From the NCBI GenBank assembly GCA_022614705.1, contig JAKEIB010000349.1, forward strand, positions 1 to 14,361: a stretch of 14,361 bases of DNA, given 5' to 3'. A program made the translations under genes and the position numbers. The stretch comes from Planctomycetota bacterium (GTDB lineage: Bacteria > Planctomycetota > Planctomycetia > Pirellulales > Lacipirellulaceae). The notes under the pieces were generated by a model. The model worked only from the letters and a program-made list of their open reading frames with translations, did no database searches and was not told where the DNA came from. This document shows, in pieces, positions 1 to 7,200 of this stretch (the first letter of the stretch is position 1; each line of letters begins with the position of its first letter).

Positions 1-711
1 GCGAAGGGCGACACGATTGTTCTGGCGCTCGATCGGCATGATGAGTCGTTGGCAACTATTGAACGAGAATTCGATAGTCCCAATTTGATCACATGTCTGT
101 TTGATCTGAATCGCACCGAAGACATCGCTGATTTTGTCCATGAAATTGTTCGCGAGCACGGACCAATTAAGCAGTTGGTAAATAATGCCGGGACATGGGA
201 TTTGAAGTCCATTGTGGAACTGGATGAGGCGAGTTGGGACTCGATTTTTGCCGTGAACGTCAAAGCTCCCTTCATTTTAATTCGGGAGTTAGCGCCAGTA
301 ATAAGCTCTACCGGGGGTGGTGCAATCGTCAATATTGCCAGCCGAAATGCGATGCGGTCGAGTACAAAAAACGCCGCTTACGATGCGTCGAAAGCTGCAC
401 TACTCGCACTCACACGCACCGCGGCTGGCGAACTGGCACGTTACGGAATTCGCGTCAACGCCGTATGTCCAGGCATGATTCACACTCCGCCGAATGACTC
501 ATTGATGACAGCGGGCTTGTTTTTTGACGTCTACCGCAGGCTGATACCGATGAACAGATTCGGCTTACCTGAGGAAATAGCCGGGGTCGTTGCTTTTCTG
601 CTGTCGCAGGACGCATCCTTTGTTACCGGCGAATCGATCATTGCTGACGGCGGGCAAATTGCTTGTCAAGACAGTGACCGTCTCATGGAGATACCAAAAC
701 TGAATGGGTGA
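1..711 (+). CDS. SDR family NAD(P)-dependent oxidoreductase (5' partial)
   Basis: Classical short-chain dehydrogenase/reductase of the FabG/glucose-dehydrogenase type, expected to interconvert an alcohol and a ketone with NAD(P)H in the cytoplasm. The frame is open to the left edge (codon 1 reads AKGDTIVLALDR), so the TGxxxGxG loop and true start lie outside the window; a TTG at 49 is only an internal codon. Visible motifs are NNAG (codons about 61-64 of the visible frame), the catalytic Ser in VNIAS, YDASK with catalytic Tyr at 379-381 and Lys four residues later, and the PG motif in VNAVCPGMIHTP. The C-terminus GESIIADGG is the usual SDR end. It is the only plus-strand gene and faces the DapA-type gene tail to tail, 82 bp away. 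It resembles the SDR at 11966-12748. The substrate is unknown. Confidence 0.93.
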   Translation, partial: AKGDTIVLALDRHDESLATIEREFDSPNLITCLFDLNRTEDIADFVHEIVREHGPIKQLVNNAGTWDLKSIVELDEASWDSIFAVNVKAPFILIRELAPVISSTGGGAIVNIASRNAMRSSTKNAAYDASKAALLALTRTAAGELARYGIRVNAVCPGMIHTPPNDSLMTAGLFFDVYRRLIPMNRFGLPEEIAGVVAFLLSQDASFVTGESIIADGGQIACQDSDRLMEIPKLNG

Positions 712-793
712 AGGAACCATCCAACTAGTCGGCTATGAAGGAACTGTGATAAGGTCGGCAGTTCGTGAAAGGAATGGGGCTTTCGGTCGAGGT

Positions 794-1705
794 CTACGTT
801 TGCACGCCGTCGATCCTTTCAAGTAAAGAGTTTATTATGCGTGCCAATTCAGTTCGATCGACCACCTGGCTTGCATCGATCGGCTGTCGACTTGCGCCCA
901 GTCTGAATCCACGCGCCTCAACGGCGATTCGCACTCCTTCGGGAAAGTCTGCTCCAAATATGATCCGGTCAAACAGGTCGGTGAGTAACATTTGTAGCGC
1001 ACGCGCCTGCAGCCACTGCCCAGCCTTTGCCAGGTTGTAGATACGACGAGTTACCTCGGGAACGACCCCGCTCATGGCCAATGTACCGCCGTGGCAACCC
1101 ATTGCGAGCATGGGAACCAGTGCAGGCTCCCAACCAGTGAGAAAAGAAAAGTCGGGACGCGTCGTTTCCACGGCGGCCATCATGCGGAGCATCGACGCGA
1201 TATCACCCGAGGAGTCTTTGATGCCGATGATCCGCGGAAACTCCGCCAGCCGCTGAACGGTGTGAACGTCAATCGGGCTGGCAAACATCGGAATGTTGTA
1301 AAGAGTGACGTCGATCGGCGTGTTGAGTGCGATGTCCCGAAAATAGGCGTAGACCGCGCCGGGACTTAATCGGTAATAAAAAGGAGATACGATAGCAGCG
1401 GATTTAGCCCCATATTCTTTATAGGCTTCGCAAGCGCGCAGAGTTTCTCGCACGTTAGCTTCCGCGGCACCGGCCAGTATCGGCACTCGGCCGTGCGTCT
1501 GATCGCAAACAATCTCAACGATTCGCCGTCGTTCTTCAGGAGTGAATCGAGTAAATTCACCCGTGGAGCCGTTCGGATACAGTCCGTGGACGCCGCGTTC
1601 GATGAGCCAATCGATGTAGCGGCGTAGCTCGGCCTCATTGATTTGGCCGGCTGCGTCGAGTGGCGTCATATTCGGAGTAAATATGCCGGTGAGGCTCGTT
1701 GCCAT
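794..1705 (-). CDS. DapA/NanA-type class I lyase (dihydrodipicolinate synthase family)
   Basis: TIM-barrel lyase of the dihydrodipicolinate synthase/N-acetylneuraminate lyase superfamily, which uses a Lys Schiff base with a 2-oxo acid. With the start at 1705 the protein has 304 aa, the usual length. Key residues fall at the expected positions: GSTGE at 46-50, SPFYYRLS at 107-114, Tyr136 in LYNIP, and the Schiff-base Lys163 in GIKDSSGD. The GSTGE and PFYY forms lean towards the NanA or other sugar-acid branches rather than true lysine biosynthesis, but the substrate cannot be fixed. The frame extends upstream to a GTG at 1795 and in-frame ATGs at 1735 and 1720. I prefer 1705 because [15 protein letters not shown] aligns with the normal family N-terminus; no strong ribosome site decides it. 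It lies 347 bp downstream of the CPICW gene. Confidence 0.9.
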   Translation of the reverse strand: MATSLTGIFTPNMTPLDAAGQINEAELRRYIDWLIERGVHGLYPNGSTGEFTRFTPEERRRIVEIVCDQTHGRVPILAGAAEANVRETLRACEAYKEYGAKSAAIVSPFYYRLSPGAVYAYFRDIALNTPIDVTLYNIPMFASPIDVHTVQRLAEFPRIIGIKDSSGDIASMLRMMAAVETTRPDFSFLTGWEPALVPMLAMGCHGGTLAMSGVVPEVTRRIYNLAKAGQWLQARALQMLLTDLFDRIIFGADFPEGVRIAVEARGFRLGASRQPIDASQVVDRTELARIINSLLERIDGVQT

Positions 1706-2052
1706 ACTCTGTGGTTCCATGCGGATCGAGAGCATCGACGCTCGACCTGGCTCAATGAAACTCGCGTTGTGCGTCTTTGCCTCCGCTGGCGCCACTCATT
1801 ACTATGATCCTTGCAGCTAAGCGTGCTGGAGAGTTGTGATCGTCAGAACTCGTTGCGATCTGGTCAAATGCTTCACTCGCCGTTGTCATCCCGTAACGAA
1901 CGACTAGAAACATCGGTGGTTGCGTTGACCTTGTCGATACCAGCGCTGTCTCGGCGGAAGTCATATCATCTGGCTGTACCTGTCAACACACCCGGAGAAT
2001 TGGCCTATTTTTTGTCACTGAGATGGAGACGTGGTTTAGGTTCCGCACGAAT
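1706..2052. other. Gene-free stretch upstream of the DapA-type lyase
   Basis: About 350 bp separate the DapA-type lyase from the small membrane protein gene upstream on the same strand. No convincing gene is seen. A perfect TTGACA lies on the minus strand at 1986-1981, with TATGAC 15 bp further on; this is a poor -10 at short spacing, so it is only a weak promoter candidate. An 8-bp palindrome CAGCGCTG lies at 1941-1948. There is no clear terminator. Confidence 0.4.
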
Positions 2053-2376
2053 CTAGTTCTCCCAAGATGTCCGAATACTTCGAGTTGGACAGCGACGAGC
2101 CGCAATTTGACACGCGCGGTTCCATGCGGCGCAGACCAGCAGGCCATCTCGCTTCAGCACCAGCAAATATCCAACCCGGCCGATTACCGCTGCCATGATG
2201 ACGGCAATGCTCCACCAAGGAATGGTCACAAATTCCCAGCGGTGTGCGAGCGAGACGACTCCCAGGATGGCGGCTAGCAAGTGAGTCCATTTGTCTGTCC
2301 CAGTGACCGCAACCACTGAAACTACGACCATCATTCCAAATGACGCCAATGCAGTTGCCCAACAAATCGGACACAC
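2053..2376 (-). CDS. Small CPICW-motif integral membrane protein
   Basis: Hypothetical protein of 107 aa. It begins MCPICWATAL, giving a Cys-x-x-Cys pair at residues 2 and 5 just before the first hydrophobic segment. Three likely membrane segments follow (about 8-26, 31-46 and 50-74), then a short polar tail with Cys82, Cys89 and Cys96. The start is GTG, supported by a strong Shine-Dalgarno GAGGAG seven bases upstream. The gene lies 70 bp downstream of the copper amine oxidase on the same strand, so the two may be co-transcribed. The CxxC pair could bind a metal such as copper or act in redox, but this is inference from the neighbour; no family was recognised with certainty. The overlapping frame at 2036-2395 lacks this pattern and was dismissed. 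Confidence 0.72.
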   Translation of the reverse strand: MCPICWATALASFGMMVVVSVVAVTGTDKWTHLLAAILGVVSLAHRWEFVTIPWWSIAVIMAAVIGRVGYLLVLKRDGLLVCAAWNRACQIAARRCPTRSIRTSWEN

Positions 2377-2383
2377 AAACTGT

Positions 2384-2389
2384 CTCCTC
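2384..2389 (-). promoter_or_regulatory. Ribosome binding site GAGGAG of the CPICW gene
   Basis: GAGGAG on the minus strand, seven bases before a GTG codon at 2376. It identifies a GTG start and is the main reason to treat the short downstream frame as a real gene. Confidence 0.75.
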
Positions 2390-2446
2390 GCTCACAAAGT
2401 ATTGATTGAGGGCCTGCCGAAAAGAGTGCGTGGCGCCCCAGACTCG

Positions 2447-4357
2447 CTAGTGGCAACAACTGTGTTGCTGCTTAGGAGATGGTGGAACGTCGTTGGCTGG
2501 GTTCATATTGAAAAAGCCAGCAGGCTTCAATGTGAAGCCAATGTATGCCGTCGGCATTACTGGGTAATCTTCCGGCCGTGGCACATGCGTGTGCCCCATC
2601 GTGTACCAGAACACCACGTCGGTTGATTGAATGGGGCGGTCCGCTTGGGTCCAACGGATCAAGCCGTCGCCGCCAATGCTTTGGTTCGGATAGTCGCCGG
2701 CACCGAAGCGCTCTTCCTCGTGAAACGGAGTGACCCAAACGTGATAGTTGACAAACCCAGCCCGCTTGCGCCACCAAGCATTCGACGAAGCCATTGGAAA
2801 CGCGTTGTCTCCCGGCAGGAACTTGTAACCCACTGGGTCGCCTACGGCATTGCGGACATCTGGATTGATGATCTTCCACGTTCGCGACGTGGCCGCATTC
2901 AGCTGCACGCGAGCCTGTGTCTCGGATTTCAAGATCGTCCCCTTTGCCTGGAACGCGTTTTCGAAGGGATTGTCTGGGCCAATTTCGTCGGCCACTAGGT
3001 CCACTTGCTGAACCGTGTTTGCTGAACCGTCGAGGTCAAAATCCAGGCGGACGTTGAAGAAGTGCTGGTGGTTGGGCGCATACAGCTGCGGCGCTATCAA
3101 CGTGCCGTATTTGGCGCGTTCATTAGGATGCAAAGTGCCCAACGAGAGTATGCCAGTCAGCTTCACTTCAAGTTGGATGTTGCCGTCCTGGTATAAGTAC
3201 CAGAAGAAGCCGTACTCGTAATTCTCCACGGTTGAAACGGAGGAAATGACCAAGCGTCGTGAGCGGCGCACCTCGGGTACATTGAGCCGGCGGTCCGTGT
3301 GCTTCCACAAAATCCCGTAATCCTCCTCGTGCATGCAAATGGCGTTTTTGATCGTCAGCGGCTCGCCGCGACTTGTGACGAGGTCAGCGTCAAAGTAATG
3401 AATATGGCCCAGGCAGTCGCAGCCCAACTCCAAGCTGTTGGCGCACATCCCCATGCCGTATTCGCCCACATCAAACGCATTCTTCCGGCGCTGCGTTTCA
3501 GCGGGGTCACCGTAGGGCACAACCATTTCGGTCAGGGACGCGCGGTAAAGAATAGAGCGGTCGCACCCTGCATCATTGTACCGGATGTGATGCAGCGTCA
3601 GCCCTTCACGTGCGTTAAACCCGATTACGAAGCTCCAATTTTGCCAACGAACCTCGTGTCCGTGGACTTCGAAGCTTGGTCCGGCCGTCTGCGTGATCTC
3701 CAGTGGCTTGATGTCGCGGCGTTGGTTCGGGACGCGATCGGCCGCGTAGTTGCATTCCAGCGGCGGCAACGGCCAATGACCGTGCTCATCCACTCGAATG
3801 ACCTGCATAGTATTCAGGTCAACGACCGGCCGCAGGCCTTCGATCGGACGCGCATAGCCGTTGTCGGTCGGATCGCGGCGCGAGAAACACAAGGGCCGCG
3901 CCAGCCGCCGTGTGCGATCCTCGTCGGAACCGTAGTTGCCGGCACTCCAAATATCAACCATCACCAAACTCGTGTCATCCGTCCCATAATGCCGTTTGAG
4001 CGCGGCTTTGAACTCGGCACTGGCGAGTACGGCCTGCTCACATTCGACTTGCTCGTCGATCGTCATTGTCGGCTGCACGCCCGGCACGTGCTTCCATGAC
4101 AAAATAGACGAACTTGTTAGCGATATTTCGGCTTCAAAGCAACTGTTCGTTGCGTTGTCGAACAGTACTACATATGCTTCGCGCGGCGGCACGTTCGGAG
4201 ATGGCGAATGAACAGTATCCTTGCAGGGCTCCTTCAGTATGATGGAAACGAACCGAGTGGTCGGCATTACCTTACCATGTGATCGTAGAAGTTGGACAGC
4301 TTGTTGAAGCTCGACGGAGTTCAACGGTTCCAGAGGATGGCGGTCGATTCCAGACAT
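2447..4357 (-). CDS. Copper-containing primary amine oxidase (TPQ-dependent)
   Basis: Oxidises primary amines to aldehydes, releasing ammonia and hydrogen peroxide (EC 1.4.3.21 type). The protein has 636 aa, close to the Arthrobacter globiformis enzyme. It shows N2- and N3-like domains (about 15-205) and the catalytic domain (about 225-625). All active-site residues are present: base Asp296 in AFDVGEYG, the Tyr380 that becomes topaquinone in VENYEYGF, copper ligands His430 and His432 in PNHQHFFN, and His591 in THVPRPEDYPVMP. No signal peptide is seen, so a cytoplasmic enzyme is likely. The C-terminus ends HSCCH, a possible extra metal site. ATG 4357 has AAGGG ten bases upstream; the frame continues to a TTG at 4441, but that extension is less likely. 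The CPICW membrane gene follows 70 bp downstream. Confidence 0.97.
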   Translation of the reverse strand: MSGIDRHPLEPLNSVELQQAVQLLRSHGKVMPTTRFVSIILKEPCKDTVHSPSPNVPPREAYVVLFDNATNSCFEAEISLTSSSILSWKHVPGVQPTMTIDEQVECEQAVLASAEFKAALKRHYGTDDTSLVMVDIWSAGNYGSDEDRTRRLARPLCFSRRDPTDNGYARPIEGLRPVVDLNTMQVIRVDEHGHWPLPPLECNYAADRVPNQRRDIKPLEITQTAGPSFEVHGHEVRWQNWSFVIGFNAREGLTLHHIRYNDAGCDRSILYRASLTEMVVPYGDPAETQRRKNAFDVGEYGMGMCANSLELGCDCLGHIHYFDADLVTSRGEPLTIKNAICMHEEDYGILWKHTDRRLNVPEVRRSRRLVISSVSTVENYEYGFFWYLYQDGNIQLEVKLTGILSLGTLHPNERAKYGTLIAPQLYAPNHQHFFNVRLDFDLDGSANTVQQVDLVADEIGPDNPFENAFQAKGTILKSETQARVQLNAATSRTWKIINPDVRNAVGDPVGYKFLPGDNAFPMASSNAWWRKRAGFVNYHVWVTPFHEEERFGAGDYPNQSIGGDGLIRWTQADRPIQSTDVVFWYTMGHTHVPRPEDYPVMPTAYIGFTLKPAGFFNMNPANDVPPSPKQQHSCCH

Positions 4358-4749
4358 CTGGTTTTTGCCCTTGGAATACAGGAGCTGGGAATACAAAGCT
4401 GCGCGGGCGACTGCGGAAGCGAATCGCCGCACGAGCGACAAATACCGCCTGACGGGGCAAAGTTGTTACACATCCGTCGTAGTGCAATCCGGTTCGGGCC
4501 TAAAATGCGTTGTCGATTGCAAGCGACTCGGCGTCGCTCGGGTCGCGATCTAATGCCTGAAGCGAAACTGGCTGCCAAGCGCCTGCCCCGCACTCTCTCG
4601 CAAGTTAGCCTTGAATCGATAGAGCGCTACTTGGCAGTCAGATTTCACGGTCGACAAGTTACTGGTCCGACACAAATCGTTACTCTTTACAATATTGGAG
4701 CACGGAGTTTTGCGTTCTAAGTCAGCTATCAATTATTCACCGCGTGGGC
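4358..4749. other. Gene-free leader region of the copper amine oxidase
   Basis: About 390 bp between the PEP-CTERM gene and the amine oxidase, both on the minus strand. No credible gene and no good sigma-70 promoter were seen. It holds a hairpin (AGCGAC, 5-base loop, GTCGCT) at 4522-4538 without a T-run, and two copies of GGAATACA at 4373-4380 and 4388-4395, just before the ribosome binding site AAGGG (4372-4368, minus). A promoter for the amine oxidase must lie here unless it is read through from upstream. Confidence 0.4.
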
Positions 4750-5541
4750 TTAGGAATTCCTCTCGCGTCTGCGACTGTAAACAGCACCGAACACTCCAAT
4801 AGCCAGTGAGATCAACGCAAAACTACTGGGCTCCGGAATTGCGTTGACAGTGAAGTTATCGAACAGCCAATTCCCGTAGAAGGTTCCAATGCCCGCCGCG
4901 CCGGCGATGTCGCGGCCGGCGGTTGTTTCGGTGTAGTCAATTACCAGTGTTCCGTCCACATACACCTTGTGGCTGTCGCCGATCGCGTCAACGCGTAGAT
5001 CGTAATCCGTGTCAGTGACGAATGTGGGGGCGTAGACCACACTGGCGAGCACGTCGTTATTTCGCCAGCGCAGCGACACGCTGTTCGCCACGCGGCCGGC
5101 GTCCCAGAGGGCCTGGGTGATTTCCACAGAGTAGCCGCCGGTTGCGAAGTTTACGTCACTGGCAAAACCTGCGCTCGGAAAAGGCACGCGGTAACGAATG
5201 CCGCCAAAATAGTTGTTACTGGCGACTAAGTCGGAACGCATGATCGCGCTGACGCTCACATCCGTGAGACCGACGTTAATCACCGCAGTGGGATCGGAGC
5301 CGCTGCCGCGCGAATTAAAATCCGCGGCACTGATCGGGGCGTTCACCAGCTGGATGCGATCTCCTTCCGGGTTTTCGGTTTCAGACCACAGGTAGCCACC
5401 GACCGGGGTAGTGCCCAGTGAGTTGCTCGCGGGGCGTTCAAAATCGTCGTAAGCGATGAGGGCACCCCAAGCCGTGCTCGTTGTGCCCACGAGCGCCGCC
5501 GCCAGCGCGACAAACGCCAAAGAACGAGTGATAAGACTCAT
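4750..5541 (-). CDS. Secreted LamG-like PEP-CTERM sorting domain protein
   Basis: Exported protein of 263 aa. The N-terminus MSLITRSLAFVALAAALVG is a Sec signal peptide, probably cleaved after TSTAWG (about residue 26). The middle (about 27-230) looks like a concanavalin/LamG-type beta-sandwich, with phrases such as YDDFERP, KVYVDGTLVIDY and NWLFDNF typical of such domains; it may bind carbohydrate. The C-terminus is a textbook PEP-CTERM tail: PEP at about 236-238, a hydrophobic helix, then the basic cluster SRRRER. Such proteins are processed by an exosortase and sent to the outer surface or exopolysaccharide. Start 5541 is fixed by AAAGGAG six bases upstream; the frame's extension to a TTG at 5754 was rejected. 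It stands apart as a single-gene unit between the catabolic operon and the amine oxidase. Confidence 0.93.
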   Translation of the reverse strand: MSLITRSLAFVALAAALVGTTSTAWGALIAYDDFERPASNSLGTTPVGGYLWSETENPEGDRIQLVNAPISAADFNSRGSGSDPTAVINVGLTDVSVSAIMRSDLVASNNYFGGIRYRVPFPSAGFASDVNFATGGYSVEITQALWDAGRVANSVSLRWRNNDVLASVVYAPTFVTDTDYDLRVDAIGDSHKVYVDGTLVIDYTETTAGRDIAGAAGIGTFYGNWLFDNFTVNAIPEPSSFALISLAIGVFGAVYSRRRERNS

Positions 5542-5547
5542 TAACCG

Positions 5548-5554
5548 CTCCTTT
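5548..5554 (-). promoter_or_regulatory. Ribosome binding site AAAGGAG of the PEP-CTERM gene
   Basis: AAAGGAG on the minus strand, six bases before ATG 5541. It places the start directly before the signal peptide and rules out the longer in-frame extension. Confidence 0.85.
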
Positions 5555-5677
5555 CGAAAGAGGCAAAGTTGCCGAACATGAACCACTTTTTCAGTTGGGA
5601 CCCACGACGCAGCACGTGGAATAAGAACGTACGACCGGAAACCAGCGGCAAATGCTTGCCTCCCTCTCCCACTGTTT

Positions 5678-5705
5678 ACAATACCAATCTGTGACGCTGT
5701 GTCAA
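5678..5705 (-). promoter_or_regulatory. Candidate sigma-70 promoter of the PEP-CTERM gene
   Basis: Minus strand: a perfect TTGACA (5705-5700), a 16-bp spacer, then TATTGT (5683-5678, four of six consensus bases). Transcription from here would give a leader of roughly 135 nt before ATG 5541. One of two ATTGGTATT repeats overlaps the -10 region. It is seen by pattern only. Confidence 0.4.
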
Positions 5706-5755
5706 CAATATTTGGGGTTTGTGTGGCAAAAATTGGCAATTTATATAATACCAAT
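5681..5755. repeat. Pair of ATTGGTAT direct repeats flanking the PEP-CTERM promoter
   Basis: On the plus strand ATACCAAT occurs at 5681-5688 and again at 5748-5755, 67 bp apart. On the minus strand both read ATTGGTATT followed by a base and TA. One copy sits on the candidate -10 element and the other upstream of the -35. The spacing could suit a repeated regulator site, or chance in this AT-rich stretch. Confidence 0.35.
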
Positions 5756-5778
5756 GAGATGGACAGCGACCAGATAGT

Positions 5779-5806
5779 AGCCCGTCCCCGTCCCCATTAC
5801 CGGGTT
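5779..5806. repeat. REP-like GC-rich motif
   Basis: The plus strand carries GCCCGTCCCCGTCCCC followed by ATTACCGGG: a tandem CCCCGT unit and a CCCG...CGGG dyad. Motifs of this flavour accompany REP-associated (RAYT, Y1) transposases in planctomycete-like genomes, from general recollection. No transposase is in the window and there is only one copy, so this is tentative. Confidence 0.3.
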
Positions 5807-5977
5807 TATGGGATGTAGCGTGTGGAAATCAACTGGGTCAAGAGTCCGCCATTCAGAGCTTCCCGAGCAAGGGTCCGGCTCAACTTGCAGGGCAACTCGG
5901 GCAATCGAAGGACTGACGAATGCTTCGCGTGCTGCTGCCGGTTAGCCTGCGAATGGAGACCGCATCTGTACCACGGG

Positions 5978-6781
5978 TCAAACTGGTTCCGGACCAAGCG
6001 TCGGCAGCGCCGGCCAAGTCGCGAAATCGCGCAAGAATGCCACGATTTGCTGCGTCACAGCGTCGAGAATGGCGTGGCCATGGTCGGCGGATGCCTCTTG
6101 GGGCCGTCCCATCGCGCCATTCGCCGTGAAGCGATGGAATCGCCGAAAAACGGTGACGCGTTGACTGCTGTCGTCATCGCTATGAAACCATGTGCCGTGC
6201 AATACCGCCGTCGGACGCGGTGGAAGCTGACTCAGGTTCACAAGGTCGGGACGCAGGGCAAGCATTAGCGAGGTCTCGTAGGCACAGGCGTGAGAGACGA
6301 CTGGCTGGGATAGGCCGACATTTGTCGGTCGGATGCCCTCGGCTGCGACACGCCACCACGATGCAAGCGCGAGGTAGGTGTCGTTTGCTTGATCATCTTG
6401 GGCAATAAGCTCCGTCAGAGCGCTCGTCGCCGGCGCAATATTGCCACCGTGACCATTGAGAAAGAATAGGCGCCGAAACCCCGCGCGCACAATGCTGCGC
6501 GCGACTTCCTGAACCAACTGGCCAAACAGGGACGGAAGCACACTGATCGTGCCGGGGAAATCCTTGTGGTGGTGCGAGCTACCCAACCATACAGTTGGTG
6601 TGAGCAGAATTTCGTCGACCAGTTGAGCTTCGACGCGACTCGCAATTTGAGTGACTTGAGTCGTGTCGACAAATACCGGCAGGTGCGGCCCATGCTGTTC
6701 ACAGGCACCGAGTGGAACAACAACTGGAAGATCTTTGTTCAGCCCGCGGAAGCTTGGCCAGGCAAGTTCTTCCCATAGCAT
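5978..6781 (-). CDS. Creatininase-family amidohydrolase
   Basis: Metal-dependent hydrolase of the creatininase/creatinine amidohydrolase superfamily, whose members open cyclic amides or cleave related amide bonds. It has 267 aa, normal for the family. Metal-site motifs are clear: PLGACEQHGPH with Glu28 and His30, VDT with Asp39, LNGHGGN with His111, and SHACAYETS with Glu169. The HGGN form is that of the broad family; true creatininase has a Glu where Gly113 stands, so creatinine itself is unlikely to be the substrate. No signal peptide is seen, so it is cytoplasmic. It is the last gene of the operon and starts 9 bp after the RidA stop, with GAGG about seven bases before ATG. The pairing with RidA suggests a nitrogen-containing substrate. 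Confidence 0.93.
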   Translation of the reverse strand: MLWEELAWPSFRGLNKDLPVVVPLGACEQHGPHLPVFVDTTQVTQIASRVEAQLVDEILLTPTVWLGSSHHHKDFPGTISVLPSLFGQLVQEVARSIVRAGFRRLFFLNGHGGNIAPATSALTELIAQDDQANDTYLALASWWRVAAEGIRPTNVGLSQPVVSHACAYETSLMLALRPDLVNLSQLPPRPTAVLHGTWFHSDDDSSQRVTVFRRFHRFTANGAMGRPQEASADHGHAILDAVTQQIVAFLRDFATWPALPTLGPEPV

Positions 6782-6790
6782 AGTGACGCC

Positions 6791-7186
6791 TCACTTTCTC
6801 GCTCCACATCCACGGACCGCAATCACATCAATCTCAACCTGGATTTGACCCCACAATTCAGCCTGTACCGTCGTGCGAACTGGGAATGGTGCGGTGAACT
6901 TTTGCCTGTAGATTGTGTTGAGCGCGTCGAAGTTTGACATCGTCGACAGGTAAACGTTGACCTTTACGCAGTCATCGAGGGTGCAACCAGCGGCTCTGAG
7001 AACCGCATCGACGTTGCTAAACGTAAGCTCAAGCTGATCCTCAAATGTATCGCCAGCAATTTGCTGGGTGCTGGGCGAGATCGGGCCTTGACCGGCAACG
7101 AACACCTGATCTCCAACTGAGATAGCGGGACTGTAAGGCCCACCTACAAAGGCCTTTTCCGGATAGAACGGCTGTTTCTGGGGCAT
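6791..7186 (-). CDS. RidA (YjgF/YER057c/UK114) family imine deaminase
   Basis: Small trimeric-type enzyme that hydrolyses reactive enamine or imine intermediates to keto acids and ammonia. It has 131 aa, the usual size. Conserved family residues are present: GPYSPA at 16-21, Arg104 in FPVRTTV (the carboxylate-binding Arg) and Glu118 in VEIDVIAV. A complete active site supports true deaminase activity rather than a distant paralogue. The ribosome site TAAGGAG overlaps the stop codon of the preceding DapA-fold gene, seven bases before ATG 7186, so translation is probably coupled. The creatininase-family gene follows 9 bp later. Its place in the operon suggests it clears imines from an upstream step. 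Confidence 0.95.
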   Translation of the reverse strand: MPQKQPFYPEKAFVGGPYSPAISVGDQVFVAGQGPISPSTQQIAGDTFEDQLELTFSNVDAVLRAAGCTLDDCVKVNVYLSTMSNFDALNTIYRQKFTAPFPVRTTVQAELWGQIQVEIDVIAVRGCGARK

Positions 7187-7193
7187 CCCACGG

Positions 7194-7200
7194 CTCCTTA
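7194..7200 (-). promoter_or_regulatory. Ribosome binding site TAAGGAG of ridA-like gene, overlapping upstream stop
   Basis: TAAGGAG on the minus strand includes the TAA stop of the DapA-fold gene (7200-7198) and lies seven bases before ATG 7186. It implies coupled translation. Confidence 0.85.

Larger units (their letters stand above)
5542..5977. other. Intergenic region between the catabolic operon and the PEP-CTERM gene
   Basis: 436 bp without a credible gene. It contains the PEP-CTERM leader with two small hairpins: CCACG/CGTGG at 5602-5619, and GGCAA/TTGCC with a four-base loop at 5647-5660. It also holds the promoter and ATTGGTATT repeats, a REP-like GC-rich motif at about 5779-5806, and, 75-115 bp past the creatininase stop, a loose inverted repeat CCCGAG/CTCGGG (5862-5867 and 5896-5901) that might end the operon. 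No T-run follows that repeat, so a classical terminator is not supported. Confidence 0.45.

Noticed and set aside
741..764. Inverted repeat GAACTG/CAGTTC between the convergent SDR and DapA-type genes
   Set aside because: Only a six-base stem with a 12-base loop and no T-run; too weak to call a terminator.
1706..1795. 30-codon extension of the DapA-type lyase to GTG 1795
   Set aside because: The extra residues lie before the normal family N-terminus. ATGs at 1720 and 1735 remain possible.
2036..2395. Overlapping minus-strand frame at the CPICW gene
   Set aside because: No membrane pattern and no matching ribosome site; the other frame has GAGGAG and three hydrophobic segments.
3299..4099. 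Long plus-strand open frame (266 codons) opposite the copper amine oxidase
   Set aside because: It is antisense to a gene whose full active-site set is intact, and its translation shows no recognisable domain pattern.
4358..4441. 28-codon extension of the copper amine oxidase to TTG 4441
   Set aside because: Rare start codon, Arg-rich extension and no clear ribosome site; ATG 4357 has AAGGG upstream and gives the usual length.
4550..4732. 60-codon minus-strand frame in the amine oxidase leader
   Set aside because: No ribosome site, no domain, and composition like random intergenic sequence.
5542..5754. Upstream extension of the PEP-CTERM gene to TTG 5754
   Set aside because: It would bury the signal peptide and run through the promoter; AAAGGAG before ATG 5541 decides the start.
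5822..6268. Plus-strand open frame running from the intergenic gap into the creatininase gene
   Set aside because: Mostly antisense to the creatininase-family gene; Arg/Cys-rich translation without a domain or ribosome site.
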